NCBI RefSeq assembly: GCF_000718025.1
Contig: NZ_JODS01000014.1
Coordinates: 62,001 to 126,000, forward strand
Direction: 5' to 3'
Length of the DNA stretch: 64,000 nt
DNA from: Kitasatospora purpeofusca
GTDB lineage: Bacteria; Actinomycetota; Actinomycetes; Streptomycetales; Streptomycetaceae
Shown here: positions 31,966-40,754 of the stretch, piece after piece
How positions within the stretch are numbered: the stretch's first letter is position 1
Layout of the letters: each line of letters begins with the position of its first letter
Translations under genes and position numbers: made by a program
Notes under the pieces: model-generated
Told to the model about the DNA's origin: nothing
The model's input: only the letters and a program-made list of their open reading frames with translations
Database searches by the model: none

Positions 31966-33543
31966 GTGAGCACTGACTTCCCCGAGTTGACCCCGGTGCA
32001 GGACGCGGACGACCTCCCGCCGGCACCCGTCAACCCGCTTCGCGACCCCTCGGACCGGCGGCTCCCGCGCATCGCGGGGCCGTCCGGCCTGGTCATCTTC
32101 GGGGTCACCGGCGACCTCTCCCGCAAGAAGCTCATGCCGGCCATCTACGACCTGGCCAACCGCGGCCTGCTGCCGCCGGGCTTCTCGCTCGTCGGCTTCG
32201 CCCGCCGCGAGTGGGAGGACGAGGACTTCGCCAAGGAGGTCCACGACGCGGTCAAGGAGCACGCCCGCACCCCCTTCCGCGAGGAGGTCTGGCAGCAGCT
32301 CGCCAAGGGCATGCGCTTCGTCCAGGGCGACTTCGGCGACGACGACGCCTTCGACAAGCTCCGCGAGACCATCGAGGAGCTGGACCAGGCACAGGGCACC
32401 GGCGGCAACTTCGCCTTCTACCTGTCCGTGCCGCCGAAGTTCTTCCCGACCGTCGTCCAGCAGCTCAAGAAGCACGGGCTGGCCGACCCGCCGAGCGGAT
32501 CCTGGCGCCGCGCCGTCATCGAGAAGCCCTTCGGCCACAACCTGGAGTCCGCCCAGGAGCTGAACCGGATCGTCCACGAGGTCTTCCCCCGGGACGAGGT
32601 CTTCCGGATCGACCACTACCTGGGCAAGGAGACGGTCCAGAACATCCTGGCGCTCCGGTTCGCCAACCAGATGTTCGAGCCGATCTGGAACCGGTCGTAC
32701 GTCGACCACGTGCAGATCACGATGGCCGAGGACATCGGCATCGGCGGCCGGGCCGGCTACTACGACGGCATCGGCTCCGCCCGTGACGTCATCCAGAACC
32801 ACCTGCTCCAGCTGATGGCGCTCACCGCCATCGAGGAGCCGGCGTCCTTCCACCCGAAGGCGCTGGTGGCCGAGAAGCTCAAGGTGCTCAGCGCCGTCAA
32901 GCTCCCGACCGACCTGGGCGAGCACACCGTGCGCGCCCAGTACACGGCCGGCTGGCAGGGCGGCGAGGAGGTCGGCGGCTACCTCGACGAGGACGGCATC
33001 AACCCGGACTCCAAGACCGACACCTACGCGGCGATCAAGCTGGAGATCAACAACCGCCGCTGGGCCGGAGTGCCGTTCTACCTGCGCACCGGCAAGCGGC
33101 TGGGCCGCCGGGTCACCGAGATCGCGGTGGTCTTCCAGCGTGCCCCGTACCTGCCGTTCGACTCCTACGCGACCGAGGAGCTGGGGCAGAACGCCCTGGT
33201 CATCCGGGTGCAGCCGGACGAGGGCGTCACCGTGCGGTTCGGCTCCAAGGTGCCGGGCACCTCCTTCGAGGTCCGGGACGTCACGATGGACTTCGCCTAC
33301 GGCGAGTCCTTCACCGAGTCCTCCCCGGAGGCGTACGAGCGGCTCATCCTCGATGTGCTGCTCGGCGACGCCAACCTCTTCCCGCGCCACCAGGAGGTCG
33401 AGCTCTCCTGGCAGATCCTCGACCCGATCGAGAAGTACTGGGACGCCCACGGCAAGCCCGCCGAGTACGCGGCCGGCACCTGGGGCCCGGCCGAGGCGGA
33501 CGAGATGCTCGCACGAGACGGCAGGAGCTGGCGCCGGCCATGA
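31966..33543 (+). CDS. zwf: glucose-6-phosphate dehydrogenase
   Basis: This 525-residue enzyme makes NADPH and 6-phosphogluconolactone. The cofactor motif is FGVTGDLSRKKLMPAIYDL (about residues 45-63), and the catalytic/substrate motif is RIDHYLGKETVQN (about 212-224). The GTG start has GGAG eight bases upstream. The stop overlaps the opcA ATG (ATGA), so the two are coupled. Confidence 0.97.
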   Translation: MSTDFPELTPVQDADDLPPAPVNPLRDPSDRRLPRIAGPSGLVIFGVTGDLSRKKLMPAIYDLANRGLLPPGFSLVGFARREWEDEDFAKEVHDAVKEHARTPFREEVWQQLAKGMRFVQGDFGDDDAFDKLRETIEELDQAQGTGGNFAFYLSVPPKFFPTVVQQLKKHGLADPPSGSWRRAVIEKPFGHNLESAQELNRIVHEVFPRDEVFRIDHYLGKETVQNILALRFANQMFEPIWNRSYVDHVQITMAEDIGIGGRAGYYDGIGSARDVIQNHLLQLMALTAIEEPASFHPKALVAEKLKVLSAVKLPTDLGEHTVRAQYTAGWQGGEEVGGYLDEDGINPDSKTDTYAAIKLEINNRRWAGVPFYLRTGKRLGRRVTEIAVVFQRAPYLPFDSYATEELGQNALVIRVQPDEGVTVRFGSKVPGTSFEVRDVTMDFAYGESFTESSPEAYERLILDVLLGDANLFPRHQEVELSWQILDPIEKYWDAHGKPAEYAAGTWGPAEADEMLARDGRSWRRP

Positions 33544-34613
33544 AGACCGACCTCACGGACACCACGTCCAGCAAGATCAACGCAGCGCTCATGGAGGCGC
33601 GCCGGGCCAGTGGCTCGACGGCCGCCGGCATGGTGCTCACCCTGGTGATCGTGACCGACGAGGGCAGCGCCTACGACGCCCTCAGGGCCGCCAACGACGC
33701 CTCCCGCGAGCACCCCTCGCGCACCCTGGCGGTCATCAAGCGCGCCGGGCGCTCGCCCCGGGCCCGCGCCGAGACCCGTCTGGACGCCGAGATCCTGGTC
33801 GGCTCCGACGCCGGCTCCGGCGAGACGGTCGTCCTGCGCATGCACGGCGAACTCGCCGCGCACGCCCAGTCGGTCGTCCTGCCGCTGCTGCTGCCGGACG
33901 CCCCGGTCGTGGTCTGGTGGCCGGAGAACGCGCCGCTGCACCCGGCGCAGGACCCGCTCGGCGCGCTCGCCCAGCGCCGGATCACCGACGCGGTCACCGC
34001 CGAGTCCCCGGTCGGCCAGCTCGCCCAGCGGGCCCAGAGCTACACCCCGGGCGACACCGACCTGGCCTGGACCCGGATCACCGGCTGGCGCTCGATGCTG
34101 GCCGCCGCGCTGGACCAGCGGCCGTCCACGATCACCTCCGCGGTGGTCGAGGGCGAGTCGTACAACCCCAGCGTGGAGCTGCTCGGCCTGTGGCTGCACA
34201 ACCGGCTGCACGTGCCGGTCGAGCGGGTCGTCACCAGCGGCCCGGGCATCACCGCGGTGCACCTGCGCACCACGGACGGGGACATCACCCTGGACCGCCC
34301 GGACGGCCTGCTGGGCACGCTCTCGATGCCCCGCTCGCCGGACCGCCAGGTGGCGCTCAAGCGGCGCGAGACCTCGGAGCTGATCGCCGAGGAGCTCCGC
34401 CGGCTCGACCCGGACGACATCTACGCGGTGGCCGTCCGCACCCCGGTGGAGCGGCTCAAGGAGCGGGACACCGCCGAGGTGGCGGCCGCGGCCGCCAGCG
34501 CCGCCGCGGCCGTCGACGAGGCCGTGGCCGAGGAGACCGCCGCCGCCACCGCCCCGGAGGCCGGGGCCCGCAAGGGCGCCGCCAAGCGCGGCGCCAAGAA
34601 GGCGGGCGCATGA
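33540..34613 (+). CDS. opcA: OpcA, G6PDH assembly/activator protein
   Basis: This 357-residue protein is of the actinobacterial/cyanobacterial OpcA family, which activates Zwf. The N-terminus is MKTDLTDTTSSKINAALMEAR. Core segments are PDAPVVVWWPENAP and TDLAWTRITGWRSMLAAALD. The C-terminal ~45 residues are an Ala-rich then Lys-rich tail (KGAAKRGAKKAGA). It overlaps both zwf and pgl by four bases (ATGA), so all three are translationally coupled. Confidence 0.96.
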   Translation: MKTDLTDTTSSKINAALMEARRASGSTAAGMVLTLVIVTDEGSAYDALRAANDASREHPSRTLAVIKRAGRSPRARAETRLDAEILVGSDAGSGETVVLRMHGELAAHAQSVVLPLLLPDAPVVVWWPENAPLHPAQDPLGALAQRRITDAVTAESPVGQLAQRAQSYTPGDTDLAWTRITGWRSMLAAALDQRPSTITSAVVEGESYNPSVELLGLWLHNRLHVPVERVVTSGPGITAVHLRTTDGDITLDRPDGLLGTLSMPRSPDRQVALKRRETSELIAEELRRLDPDDIYAVAVRTPVERLKERDTAEVAAAAASAAAAVDEAVAEETAAATAPEAGARKGAAKRGAKKAGA

Positions 34614-35398
34614 CCGCGGCCACCCCGCAGCTGGTCGTCCACCGGGACAAGGAGCTGATGGCCCAGGCGGCCGCGGCCCGGCTGATCACCCGGATCGTGG
34701 ACGCCCAGGCCGCCCGCGGCGCCGCCTCGGTGGTGCTCACCGGCGGACGCAACGGCAACGCCCTGCTGGCCGCGATCGCCGCCTCCCCGGCGCGCGACGC
34801 GATCGACTGGGCGCGGCTGGACCTCTGGTGGGGCGACGAGCGGTTCCTGCCCTCCGGCGACCCGGAGCGCAACGCCGTCCAGGCCCGCGCCGAGCTGCTG
34901 GACGCCGTCCCGCTCGACCCGGCGCGGGTGCACGAGATGCCCGCCTCGGACGGCGTCGACGGCTCGGACGTGGACGCCGCGGCCGCCCGCTACGCCGAGG
35001 AGCTCGCGAAGGCGGCCGGTCCGGCCGACCGGCTGCGGGTCCCCGCCTTCGACGTGCTGCTGCTCGGCGTCGGCCCGGACACCCACGTCGCCTCGCTGTT
35101 CCCGGAGCACCCCGGGGTGCGGGAGACCGAGTTGACGGTGATCGGCGTGCGCGGCGCGCCGAAGCCCCCGCCGACCCGGATCTCGCTCACCCTGCCGGCG
35201 ATCCGGGCCGCCCGCGAGGTCTGGCTGCTGGCGGCCGGCGAGGACAAGGCGGACGCGGTCGCGCTGGCCCTGTCCGGCCCGGGCGAGCTCCAGGCGCCCG
35301 CCTCCGGCGCGCACGGCACCGGCCGCACCCTGTGGCTGCTGGACCGCGCCGCCGCGGACCGGCTGCCGCCCCAGCTGTACCCCCCGGCCTCGGCCTGA
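34610..35398 (+). CDS. pgl: 6-phosphogluconolactonase
   Basis: This 262-residue enzyme of the NagB/DevB fold hydrolyses 6-phosphogluconolactone. Motifs are VVLTGGRNGNALL, DLWWGDERFLP, LLLGVGPDTHVASLFPEHP (catalytic His in the family) and PPTRISLTLPAI. The ATG overlaps opcA. It is the last gene of the operon, and a very strong terminator follows 16 bases later. Confidence 0.96.
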   Translation: MTAATPQLVVHRDKELMAQAAAARLITRIVDAQAARGAASVVLTGGRNGNALLAAIAASPARDAIDWARLDLWWGDERFLPSGDPERNAVQARAELLDAVPLDPARVHEMPASDGVDGSDVDAAAARYAEELAKAAGPADRLRVPAFDVLLLGVGPDTHVASLFPEHPGVRETELTVIGVRGAPKPPPTRISLTLPAIRAAREVWLLAAGEDKADAVALALSGPGELQAPASGAHGTGRTLWLLDRAAADRLPPQLYPPASA

Positions 35399-35414
35399 GG
35401 CCAGGGGTCGTAGG

Positions 35415-35461
35415 GAACACCGAAGGGCGCCACCCGTCACGGGTGGCGCCCTTCGGTGTTC
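35415..35461. terminator. terminator after pgl
   Basis: A 22-base perfect inverted repeat (35415-35436 with 35440-35461) around a 3-base loop lies between convergent pgl and the RbpA-family gene. Confidence 0.88.
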
Positions 35462-35467
35462 GCCTGC

Positions 35468-35803
35468 TCAGATCTCGCCGCGGAGCTTGGCCAGCGCCTC
35501 GGCGAGGATCGCCTCGCCGTCGGCGTCGGTGCGCCGCTCGCGCACGTACGCCAGGTGGGTCTTGTACGGCTCGTTGCGGGACGGGGCGGGCGGGTTGTGC
35601 TCGTCCTGCCCGGCCGGGAAGCCGCAGCGCGGGCAGTCCCAGGTGTCCGGGATGACCGCCTCGGCCGCGAAGCTCGGCCGGGTCTCGTGCTTGTTGGCAC
35701 ACCAGAAGGAGATCCGGTTGCGGGGGGCGGATTCGCCGCGCTCCGCCTCACCCATCGGGCCGGCTCCGACCCTGCTGCCACGGATGGCGTTGCCACTTGC
35801 CAC
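35468..35803 (-). CDS. RbpA-family RNA polymerase-binding protein (RbpB-like paralogue)
   Basis: This 111-residue protein has a basic N-terminal arm (AIRGSRVG), then the zinc-binding core RISFWCANKHETRPSFA and WDCPRCGFPAGQDEHN, and the C-terminal helix THLAYVRERRTDADGEAILAEAL that contacts the sigma factor in RbpA. Streptomyces has RbpA and a paralogue, and this sequence differs enough from the classical RbpA that I treat it as the paralogue. The GTG start has GGGAG eight bases upstream. TACACT at 35870-35875 (minus strand) is a likely -10. Confidence 0.85.
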   Translation of the reverse strand: MASGNAIRGSRVGAGPMGEAERGESAPRNRISFWCANKHETRPSFAAEAVIPDTWDCPRCGFPAGQDEHNPPAPSRNEPYKTHLAYVRERRTDADGEAILAEALAKLRGEI

Positions 35804-35960
35804 GGTCTGACTCCCTGCGTGCTGGTGCGCCGACGCGCCGCGATGCGCGTCGGTGGCGAAAGTCGTCCTAGTGTAAGCAGGAGTTAAGGATGCGCCACCA
35901 CCGGCTCCGCCCCGGACCCTTCCAGGATAGGCCGCGGGGCGACGGGGCGTCAGAGGTATG

Positions 35961-36197
35961 TCAGCTCTTGTACTTCAGGACCATGCTGAGTACGAACAGC
36001 GAGGCGAACCAGCCCAGACCGACCACGATCGTGATGCGGTCCAGGTTGCGCTCGGCGACCGCGGAGCCACCGCCGGTGGACATCGCGCCGCCACCGAACA
36101 TGTCCGACAGGCCGCCGCCCTTTCCCTTGTGCAGCAGCACCAGGAGGATCATCAGCAGGCTGAAGACGATCAGGGCAATCGAGAACCCGAGAACCAC
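35961..36197 (-). CDS. secG: SecG protein translocase subunit
   Basis: This 78-residue protein has two membrane helices (GFSIALIVFSLLMILLVLLH and ITIVVGLGWFASLFVLSMV) joined by a loop with the conserved GKGGGLSDMFGGG. It stabilises the SecYEG channel. The GTG at 36197 gives the normal family length. It lies downstream of tpiA, separated by a hairpin. Confidence 0.95.
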   Translation of the reverse strand: MVLGFSIALIVFSLLMILLVLLHKGKGGGLSDMFGGGAMSTGGGSAVAERNLDRITIVVGLGWFASLFVLSMVLKYKS

Positions 36198-36229
36198 GGC
36201 GGGACCAACTCTCTCGTATCTTCGGCGAA

Positions 36230-36260
36230 GGGGCCGGACCACGCCAGGTGGTCCGGCCCC
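36230..36260 (-). terminator. hairpin between tpiA and secG
   Basis: GGGGCCGGACCAC (36230-36242) pairs with GTGGTCCGGCCCC (36248-36260). It probably ends most gap-pgk-tpiA transcripts before secG. Confidence 0.7.
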
Positions 36261-36284
36261 AAAGCCTACGTTGCTGCGGCGGCG

Positions 36285-37070
36285 TTAGCCTACTGCCTGC
36301 TCACGGTACCGCACGATCTTGACGAACTCCTCGGCGTCCAGGGAGGCACCGCCGACCAGGCCGCCGTCGACGTCCGGCTTGGCCATCAGGCCGGCCGCGC
36401 TCGACGACTTGACCGAACCGCCGTACAGCACCCGGACCTTGTCCGCGAGCTCGGCGGAGTACAGCTCGGCGATCCGCGCGCGGATCGCGGCGCAGACCTC
36501 CTGGGCGTCCTCGGGGGTCGCCACCTCGCCGGTGCCGATCGCCCAGACCGGCTCGTAGGCGACGACCACGGACTCGGCCTGGTCGGCCGGGACGTCCTTC
36601 AGGCCGCCGTCGAGCTGGGCCAGGGTGTACTCGACGTGGGTGCCGGCCTTGCGGATCTCCAGCGGCTCACCGATGCACAGGATCGGGGTGATCCCGTTCC
36701 GGTAGGCGGCCTTGACCTTGGCGTTGACCAGCTCGTCGGTCTCGTTGTGGTACTCGCGGCGCTCGGAGTGCCCGATCACCGCGTAGGTGCACTTCAGCTT
36801 GGACAGCATCGGGCCGGAGATCTCGCCGGTGTAGGCGCCGCCGTCGTACTGCGAGATGTCCTGCGAGCCGAACTTGATCTTCAGCTTGTCGCCGTCGACC
36901 AGGGTCTGCACCGAACGCAGGTCGGTGAACGGCACGAGGACGGCCACCTCGACCGCCTCGTAGTCCTTGTCGGCCAGCGCGAAGGCCAGCTTCTGGGTGT
37001 GCTGGATGGCCTCGAGGTGGTTGAGGTTCATCTTCCAGTTGCCCGCCATCAGCGGGAGACGCTCAGTCAT
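36285..37070 (-). CDS. tpiA: triosephosphate isomerase
   Basis: This 261-residue TIM barrel has AGNWKMN (Asn, Lys; residues 9-15), catalytic His in VIGHSERREY, catalytic Glu in AYEPVWAIGTG, and phosphate-binding GGSVKSSSA and GGLVGGASL. It interconverts dihydroxyacetone phosphate and glyceraldehyde 3-phosphate. The ATG is seven bases after the pgk stop. It is the third gene of gap-pgk-tpiA. Confidence 0.97.
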   Translation of the reverse strand: MTERLPLMAGNWKMNLNHLEAIQHTQKLAFALADKDYEAVEVAVLVPFTDLRSVQTLVDGDKLKIKFGSQDISQYDGGAYTGEISGPMLSKLKCTYAVIGHSERREYHNETDELVNAKVKAAYRNGITPILCIGEPLEIRKAGTHVEYTLAQLDGGLKDVPADQAESVVVAYEPVWAIGTGEVATPEDAQEVCAAIRARIAELYSAELADKVRVLYGGSVKSSSAAGLMAKPDVDGGLVGGASLDAEEFVKIVRYREQAVG

Positions 37071-37077
37071 GCGTGAT

Positions 37078-38283
37078 TCAGCCTTCCAGTGCGGCGAGAC
37101 CGGGGAGGGTCTTGCCCTCCAGGTATTCGAGGCTCGCGCCACCGCCGGTCGAGATGTGTCCGAACTTCGTCTCGTCGAAGCCCAGGATGCGGACGGCCGC
37201 GGCGGAGTCGCCGCCACCGACCACGGTGAACCCGTCGCTGTCGATCAGGGCCTGGGTGACGGCCCGGGTGCCGTCGGCGAAGGCCGGGTGCTCGAAGACG
37301 CCCATCGGGCCGTTCCAGAACACCGTCTTCGCGTCGGCCAGCTTCTCCGCGAACAGCGCGCCGGAGCGGGGGCCGATGTCCAGGCCCAGCGTGCCCGCCG
37401 GAATGGCGTCGTCGGCGACGACGGCGAAATCCTCGACCGGCGCCTGCGTCTTGACGTCCGGGAACGACCCGGCGACCGCGACGTCCACCGGCAGCACGAA
37501 CTCGACGCCGTTCTCCTCACCGCGCTTGAGGTAGTCCAGCACCGTCGGGATCTGGTCCTCCTGCAGCAGCGAGCTGCCGACCTCGTAGCCCTTGGCCTTG
37601 AGGAAGGTGAACGCCATGCCGCCGCCGATCAGGATGCGGTCGGCCTTGCCGAGCAGGTTGTCGATCACGCCGACCTTGTCGGAGACCTTGGAGCCGCCGA
37701 GCACCACCACGTACGGGCGCTCGACCTCCTCGGTGAGGCGCTTGAGGACGCCGACCTCGGTGGCGATCAGGTCGCCGACCGCGTGCGGCAGGCGGGCCGG
37801 CAGGTCGAACACCGAGGCGTGCTTGCGGTGCACCGCACCGAAGCCGTCACCGACGTAGAGGTCGGCGAGGCCGGCCAGCTCGTCGGCGAAGGCGCCGCGC
37901 TCGGCATCGTCCTTGCTGGTCTCACCGGCGTTGAAGCGCAGGTTCTCGAGCAGCGTGACCTCGCCGTCGGCCAGGGCGGCGACGGTGGCCTTCGCGCTCT
38001 CGCCCACGGTGTCGGTCGCGAACGCGACCGGCCTGCCGAGGATCTCGCCGAGGCGGGCGGCCACCGGCGCGAGGGAGAACTGCGGGTCCGGCTCGCCCTT
38101 GGGGCGGCCGAGGTGGGAGGCGACGACGACCTTCGCCCCGCGCTCGACGAGCTTGGCGATGGTCGGGGCGACGGCGCGGATCCGGCCGTCGTCGGTGATC
38201 GTGCCGCCGGACAGCGGGACGTTCAGGTCCGCGCGCACGAACACGCGCCGGCCGGCGACGTCCAGATCTTCGATGGTCTTCAC
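37078..38283 (-). CDS. pgk: phosphoglycerate kinase
   Basis: This 401-residue kinase has RADLNVPLSGG at the N-terminus, SHLGRPKG, LLENLRFNAGE, the hinge region and the C-terminal nucleotide loop VVGGGDSAAAV. It makes ATP from 1,3-bisphosphoglycerate. The GTG at 38283 follows CAGGAG and gives the family start KTIEDLDVAG. A hairpin separates it from gap upstream. Confidence 0.97.
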   Translation of the reverse strand: MKTIEDLDVAGRRVFVRADLNVPLSGGTITDDGRIRAVAPTIAKLVERGAKVVVASHLGRPKGEPDPQFSLAPVAARLGEILGRPVAFATDTVGESAKATVAALADGEVTLLENLRFNAGETSKDDAERGAFADELAGLADLYVGDGFGAVHRKHASVFDLPARLPHAVGDLIATEVGVLKRLTEEVERPYVVVLGGSKVSDKVGVIDNLLGKADRILIGGGMAFTFLKAKGYEVGSSLLQEDQIPTVLDYLKRGEENGVEFVLPVDVAVAGSFPDVKTQAPVEDFAVVADDAIPAGTLGLDIGPRSGALFAEKLADAKTVFWNGPMGVFEHPAFADGTRAVTQALIDSDGFTVVGGGDSAAAVRILGFDETKFGHISTGGGASLEYLEGKTLPGLAALEG

Positions 38284-38365
38284 GGTCTTCGGTCTCCTGG
38301 CGAGATGGTGGAGCAGGCGACGGCACAACAGCGGGCCGTCAAAGGGGAGTTGAGGGTGCGCAGAC

Positions 38366-38406
38366 GGAGGGCCCGGTCGGCTTCGCACATGCCTTCCGGG
38401 CCCTCC
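38366..38406 (-). terminator. hairpin between gap and pgk
   Basis: GGAGGGCCCGG (38366-38376) pairs with CCGGGCCCTCC (38396-38406) across a 19-base loop. It is probably partial termination or processing within the glycolytic operon. Confidence 0.5.
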
Positions 38407-38434
38407 CCCCTACTTCACGTCAGCTCCCGCTGCG

Positions 38435-39439
38435 TCAGAGCCCGGCACCGACGAGGGTGGTCAGGTTGACGAGGCGGTTCGAGTAGCCCCACTCGTTGTC
38501 GTACCAGCCGAAGACCTTGACCTGGTTGCCCTGGACCATGGTCATCAGCGAGTCGAAGATCGTGGAGAACGGCGAGTTCACGATGTCGGAGGAGACGATC
38601 GGGTCCTCGGTGTACTGCAGGATGCCCTTGAGGGTGGTCTCGGAGGCCTTCTGGAAAGCCTCGTTGACCTCGGCGACGGTGACGTCGCGCTCCAGGGTGA
38701 CCACCAGGTCGGTGATCGAGCCGGTCGGGACCGGGACGCGCAGCGAGGTGCCGTCCAGCTTGCCCTTGAGCTCCGGGAGGACCAGGGCGGTGGCCTTGGC
38801 GGCACCCGTCGAGGTCGGGATGATGTTGAGGGCCGCGGCGCGGGCGCGACGCAGGTCCTTGTGCGGGAAGTCCAGGGTGACCTGGTCGTTGGTGTACGCG
38901 TGCACCGTGGTCATCAGACCCTTGACGATGCCGAAGTTCTCGTTCAGCACCTTGGCCAGCGGCGCCACACAGTTGGTGGTGCAGGAGGCGTTGGAGATGA
39001 CGGTGTGCTTGGCACCGTCGTACTTCTCGTCGTTGACGCCCATGACGATGGTGATGTCCTCGTCGGTGGCGGGCGCCGAGATGATGACCTTCTTCGCGCC
39101 GGCCGTGACGTGCTTCTTCGCCGCCTCGGCCTTGGTGAAGATGCCGGTCGACTCGATGACGATGTCGACACCCAGCTCGCCCCAGGGGAGGTTGGCCGGG
39201 TCGCGCTCGGCGATGACCTTGAAGGTCGTGCCGTCGACCGTGATGCTGTCCGCGGTGTGGGACACCTCGCCCGGGAAGGTGCCCAGGATCGAGTCGTACT
39301 TGAGCAGGTGCGCCAGGGTCTTGGTGTCGGTCAGGTCATTGACGCCGACGATCTCGATGTCCGCGCCCTGGGACTTAACCGCACGGAAGAAGTTGCGGCC
39401 GATGCGGCCGAATCCGTTGATGCCTACCCGGATCGTCAC
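38435..39439 (-). CDS. gap: glyceraldehyde-3-phosphate dehydrogenase (type I)
   Basis: This 334-residue enzyme has NAD-binding VGINGFGRIGRNFFR and the active site SNASCTTNCVAPLAK. The catalytic partner His lies in the TTVHAYTNDQ segment. The Asp after the second strand (VNDLTD) indicates NAD preference. The GTG start follows GAGGAG. It is the first gene of gap-pgk-tpiA. Confidence 0.97.
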   Translation of the reverse strand: MTIRVGINGFGRIGRNFFRAVKSQGADIEIVGVNDLTDTKTLAHLLKYDSILGTFPGEVSHTADSITVDGTTFKVIAERDPANLPWGELGVDIVIESTGIFTKAEAAKKHVTAGAKKVIISAPATDEDITIVMGVNDEKYDGAKHTVISNASCTTNCVAPLAKVLNENFGIVKGLMTTVHAYTNDQVTLDFPHKDLRRARAAALNIIPTSTGAAKATALVLPELKGKLDGTSLRVPVPTGSITDLVVTLERDVTVAEVNEAFQKASETTLKGILQYTEDPIVSSDIVNSPFSTIFDSLMTMVQGNQVKVFGWYDNEWGYSNRLVNLTTLVGAGL

Positions 39440-39773
39440 GAACCGATCTCCTCGTTAGGTACGCCGGACGCTATGCCGACGGGGTGGAATTTTGGGATGT
39501 CCCCGACCGCCTATGACCCTACCCCTCCGAGGCCGGGTGGAGCACATCAGGCGAATGCGCAACCCCTGGCGTGGCGCGTGTTCCCACCGATTTCGGGCCG
39601 TCCGGCCTTGCCCGTCCGGGCAGTTGGTCCCGACCCGCGCGAGGGCCGCCGCAACGGCCCGTTCCAACCCCCGGACACGACTGCGCCGGTGCCCGCGTTG
39701 GCGGGCACCGGCGCAGAGATCATCTCCGGGTGCGATCGTCAAGACCCCGGCCGGATCCGGTCGGCGGGAGGCG
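39440..39773. other. intergenic region between whiA and gap
   Basis: These 334 bases hold the whiA terminator at its right end and the gap promoter region. GGAATTTTGGGATG near 39486 is the only AT-rich patch. No gene was seen. Confidence 0.5.
39681..39716 (-). terminator. terminator after whiA
   Basis: CTGCGCCGGTGCCCGC (39681-39696) pairs perfectly with its complement at 39701-39716 around GTTG, 58 bases past the whiA stop. Confidence 0.85.
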
Positions 39774-40754
39774 TCAGCTGAGCGCCATCTCGTCGGTGAG
39801 GTTGGCCTCGGTGCTCGGCAGTCCGAGCTCGGAGGCGCGCTTGTCGGCCATCGCCAGCAGTCGGCGGATCCGGCCGGCCACCGCGTCCTTGGTCAGCGGC
39901 GGGTCGGCGAGCGCGCCCAGCTCCTCCAGCGAGGCCTGCTTGTGCTGCATCCGCAGCTGGCCGGCGGCGGCCAGGTGCTCGGGCACCTCCTCGCCGAGGA
40001 TCTCCAGCGCGCGGGCCACCCGGGCGCCGGCCGCGACCGCGGCCCGGGCCGAGCGGCGCAGGTTGGCGTCGTCGAAGTTGGCCAGCCGGTTGGCGGTGGC
40101 CCGCACCTCGCGCCGCATCCGGCGCTCCTCCCAGGCCAGCACCGACTCGTGCGCGCCGAGCCGGGTGAGCAGCGCGCCGATCGCGTCGCCGTCGCGGATC
40201 ACCACCCGGTCCACGCCGCGCACCTCGCGGGCCTTGGCGGGGATGCCGAGCCGGCGGGCGGCGCCGACCAGGGCGAGGGCGGCCTCCGAACCGGGACAGG
40301 TGATCTCCAGCGAGGACGAGCGGCCGGGCTCGGTGAGCGAGCCGTGGGCCAGGAAGGCGCCGCGCCAGGCCGCCTCGGCGTCGCAGGTGGCGCCGGAGAC
40401 GACGGCCGGGGGCAGACCGCGGATCGGGCGACCTCGGCCGTCCACGAGCCCGGTCTGGCGGGCGAGCAGCTCGCCGTCCTTGACCACCCGGACCACGTAG
40501 CGGCTGCCGCGCCGCAGGCCGCCGGGGGCCATCACGACCAGGTCCGAGGAGTGTCCGAAGATCTCCAGCAGGTCCTTGCGCAGGCGCCGGGCGGCGGCTC
40601 CGGTGTCGAGCTCCGCCTCGATCACGATGCGGCCGCTCACGATGTGCAGCCCGCCCGCGAAACGCAGGATCGCCGACACCTCCGCCTTGCGGCAGCAGGC
40701 CCGGGTGACCGGGAGCCGGCTGATTTCGTCCTTCACCGCTGGAGTCATCGCCAT
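39774..40754 (-). CDS. whiA: WhiA sporulation transcription factor
   Basis: This 326-residue protein has the WhiA N-terminal region (AVKDEISRLPVTRACCRKAEV), a degenerate LAGLIDADG endonuclease-like fold (WRGAFLAHGSLTEP), and a C-terminal helix-turn-helix (ALADPPLTKDAVAGRIRRLL). It works with WhiB to stop aerial growth and start septation. The ATG has GGAAGGA upstream and overlaps the yvcK end by ten bases. It is the last gene of the uvrC-rapZ-yvcK-whiA run. Confidence 0.97.
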   Translation of the reverse strand: MAMTPAVKDEISRLPVTRACCRKAEVSAILRFAGGLHIVSGRIVIEAELDTGAAARRLRKDLLEIFGHSSDLVVMAPGGLRRGSRYVVRVVKDGELLARQTGLVDGRGRPIRGLPPAVVSGATCDAEAAWRGAFLAHGSLTEPGRSSSLEITCPGSEAALALVGAARRLGIPAKAREVRGVDRVVIRDGDAIGALLTRLGAHESVLAWEERRMRREVRATANRLANFDDANLRRSARAAVAAGARVARALEILGEEVPEHLAAAGQLRMQHKQASLEELGALADPPLTKDAVAGRIRRLLAMADKRASELGLPSTEANLTDEMALS

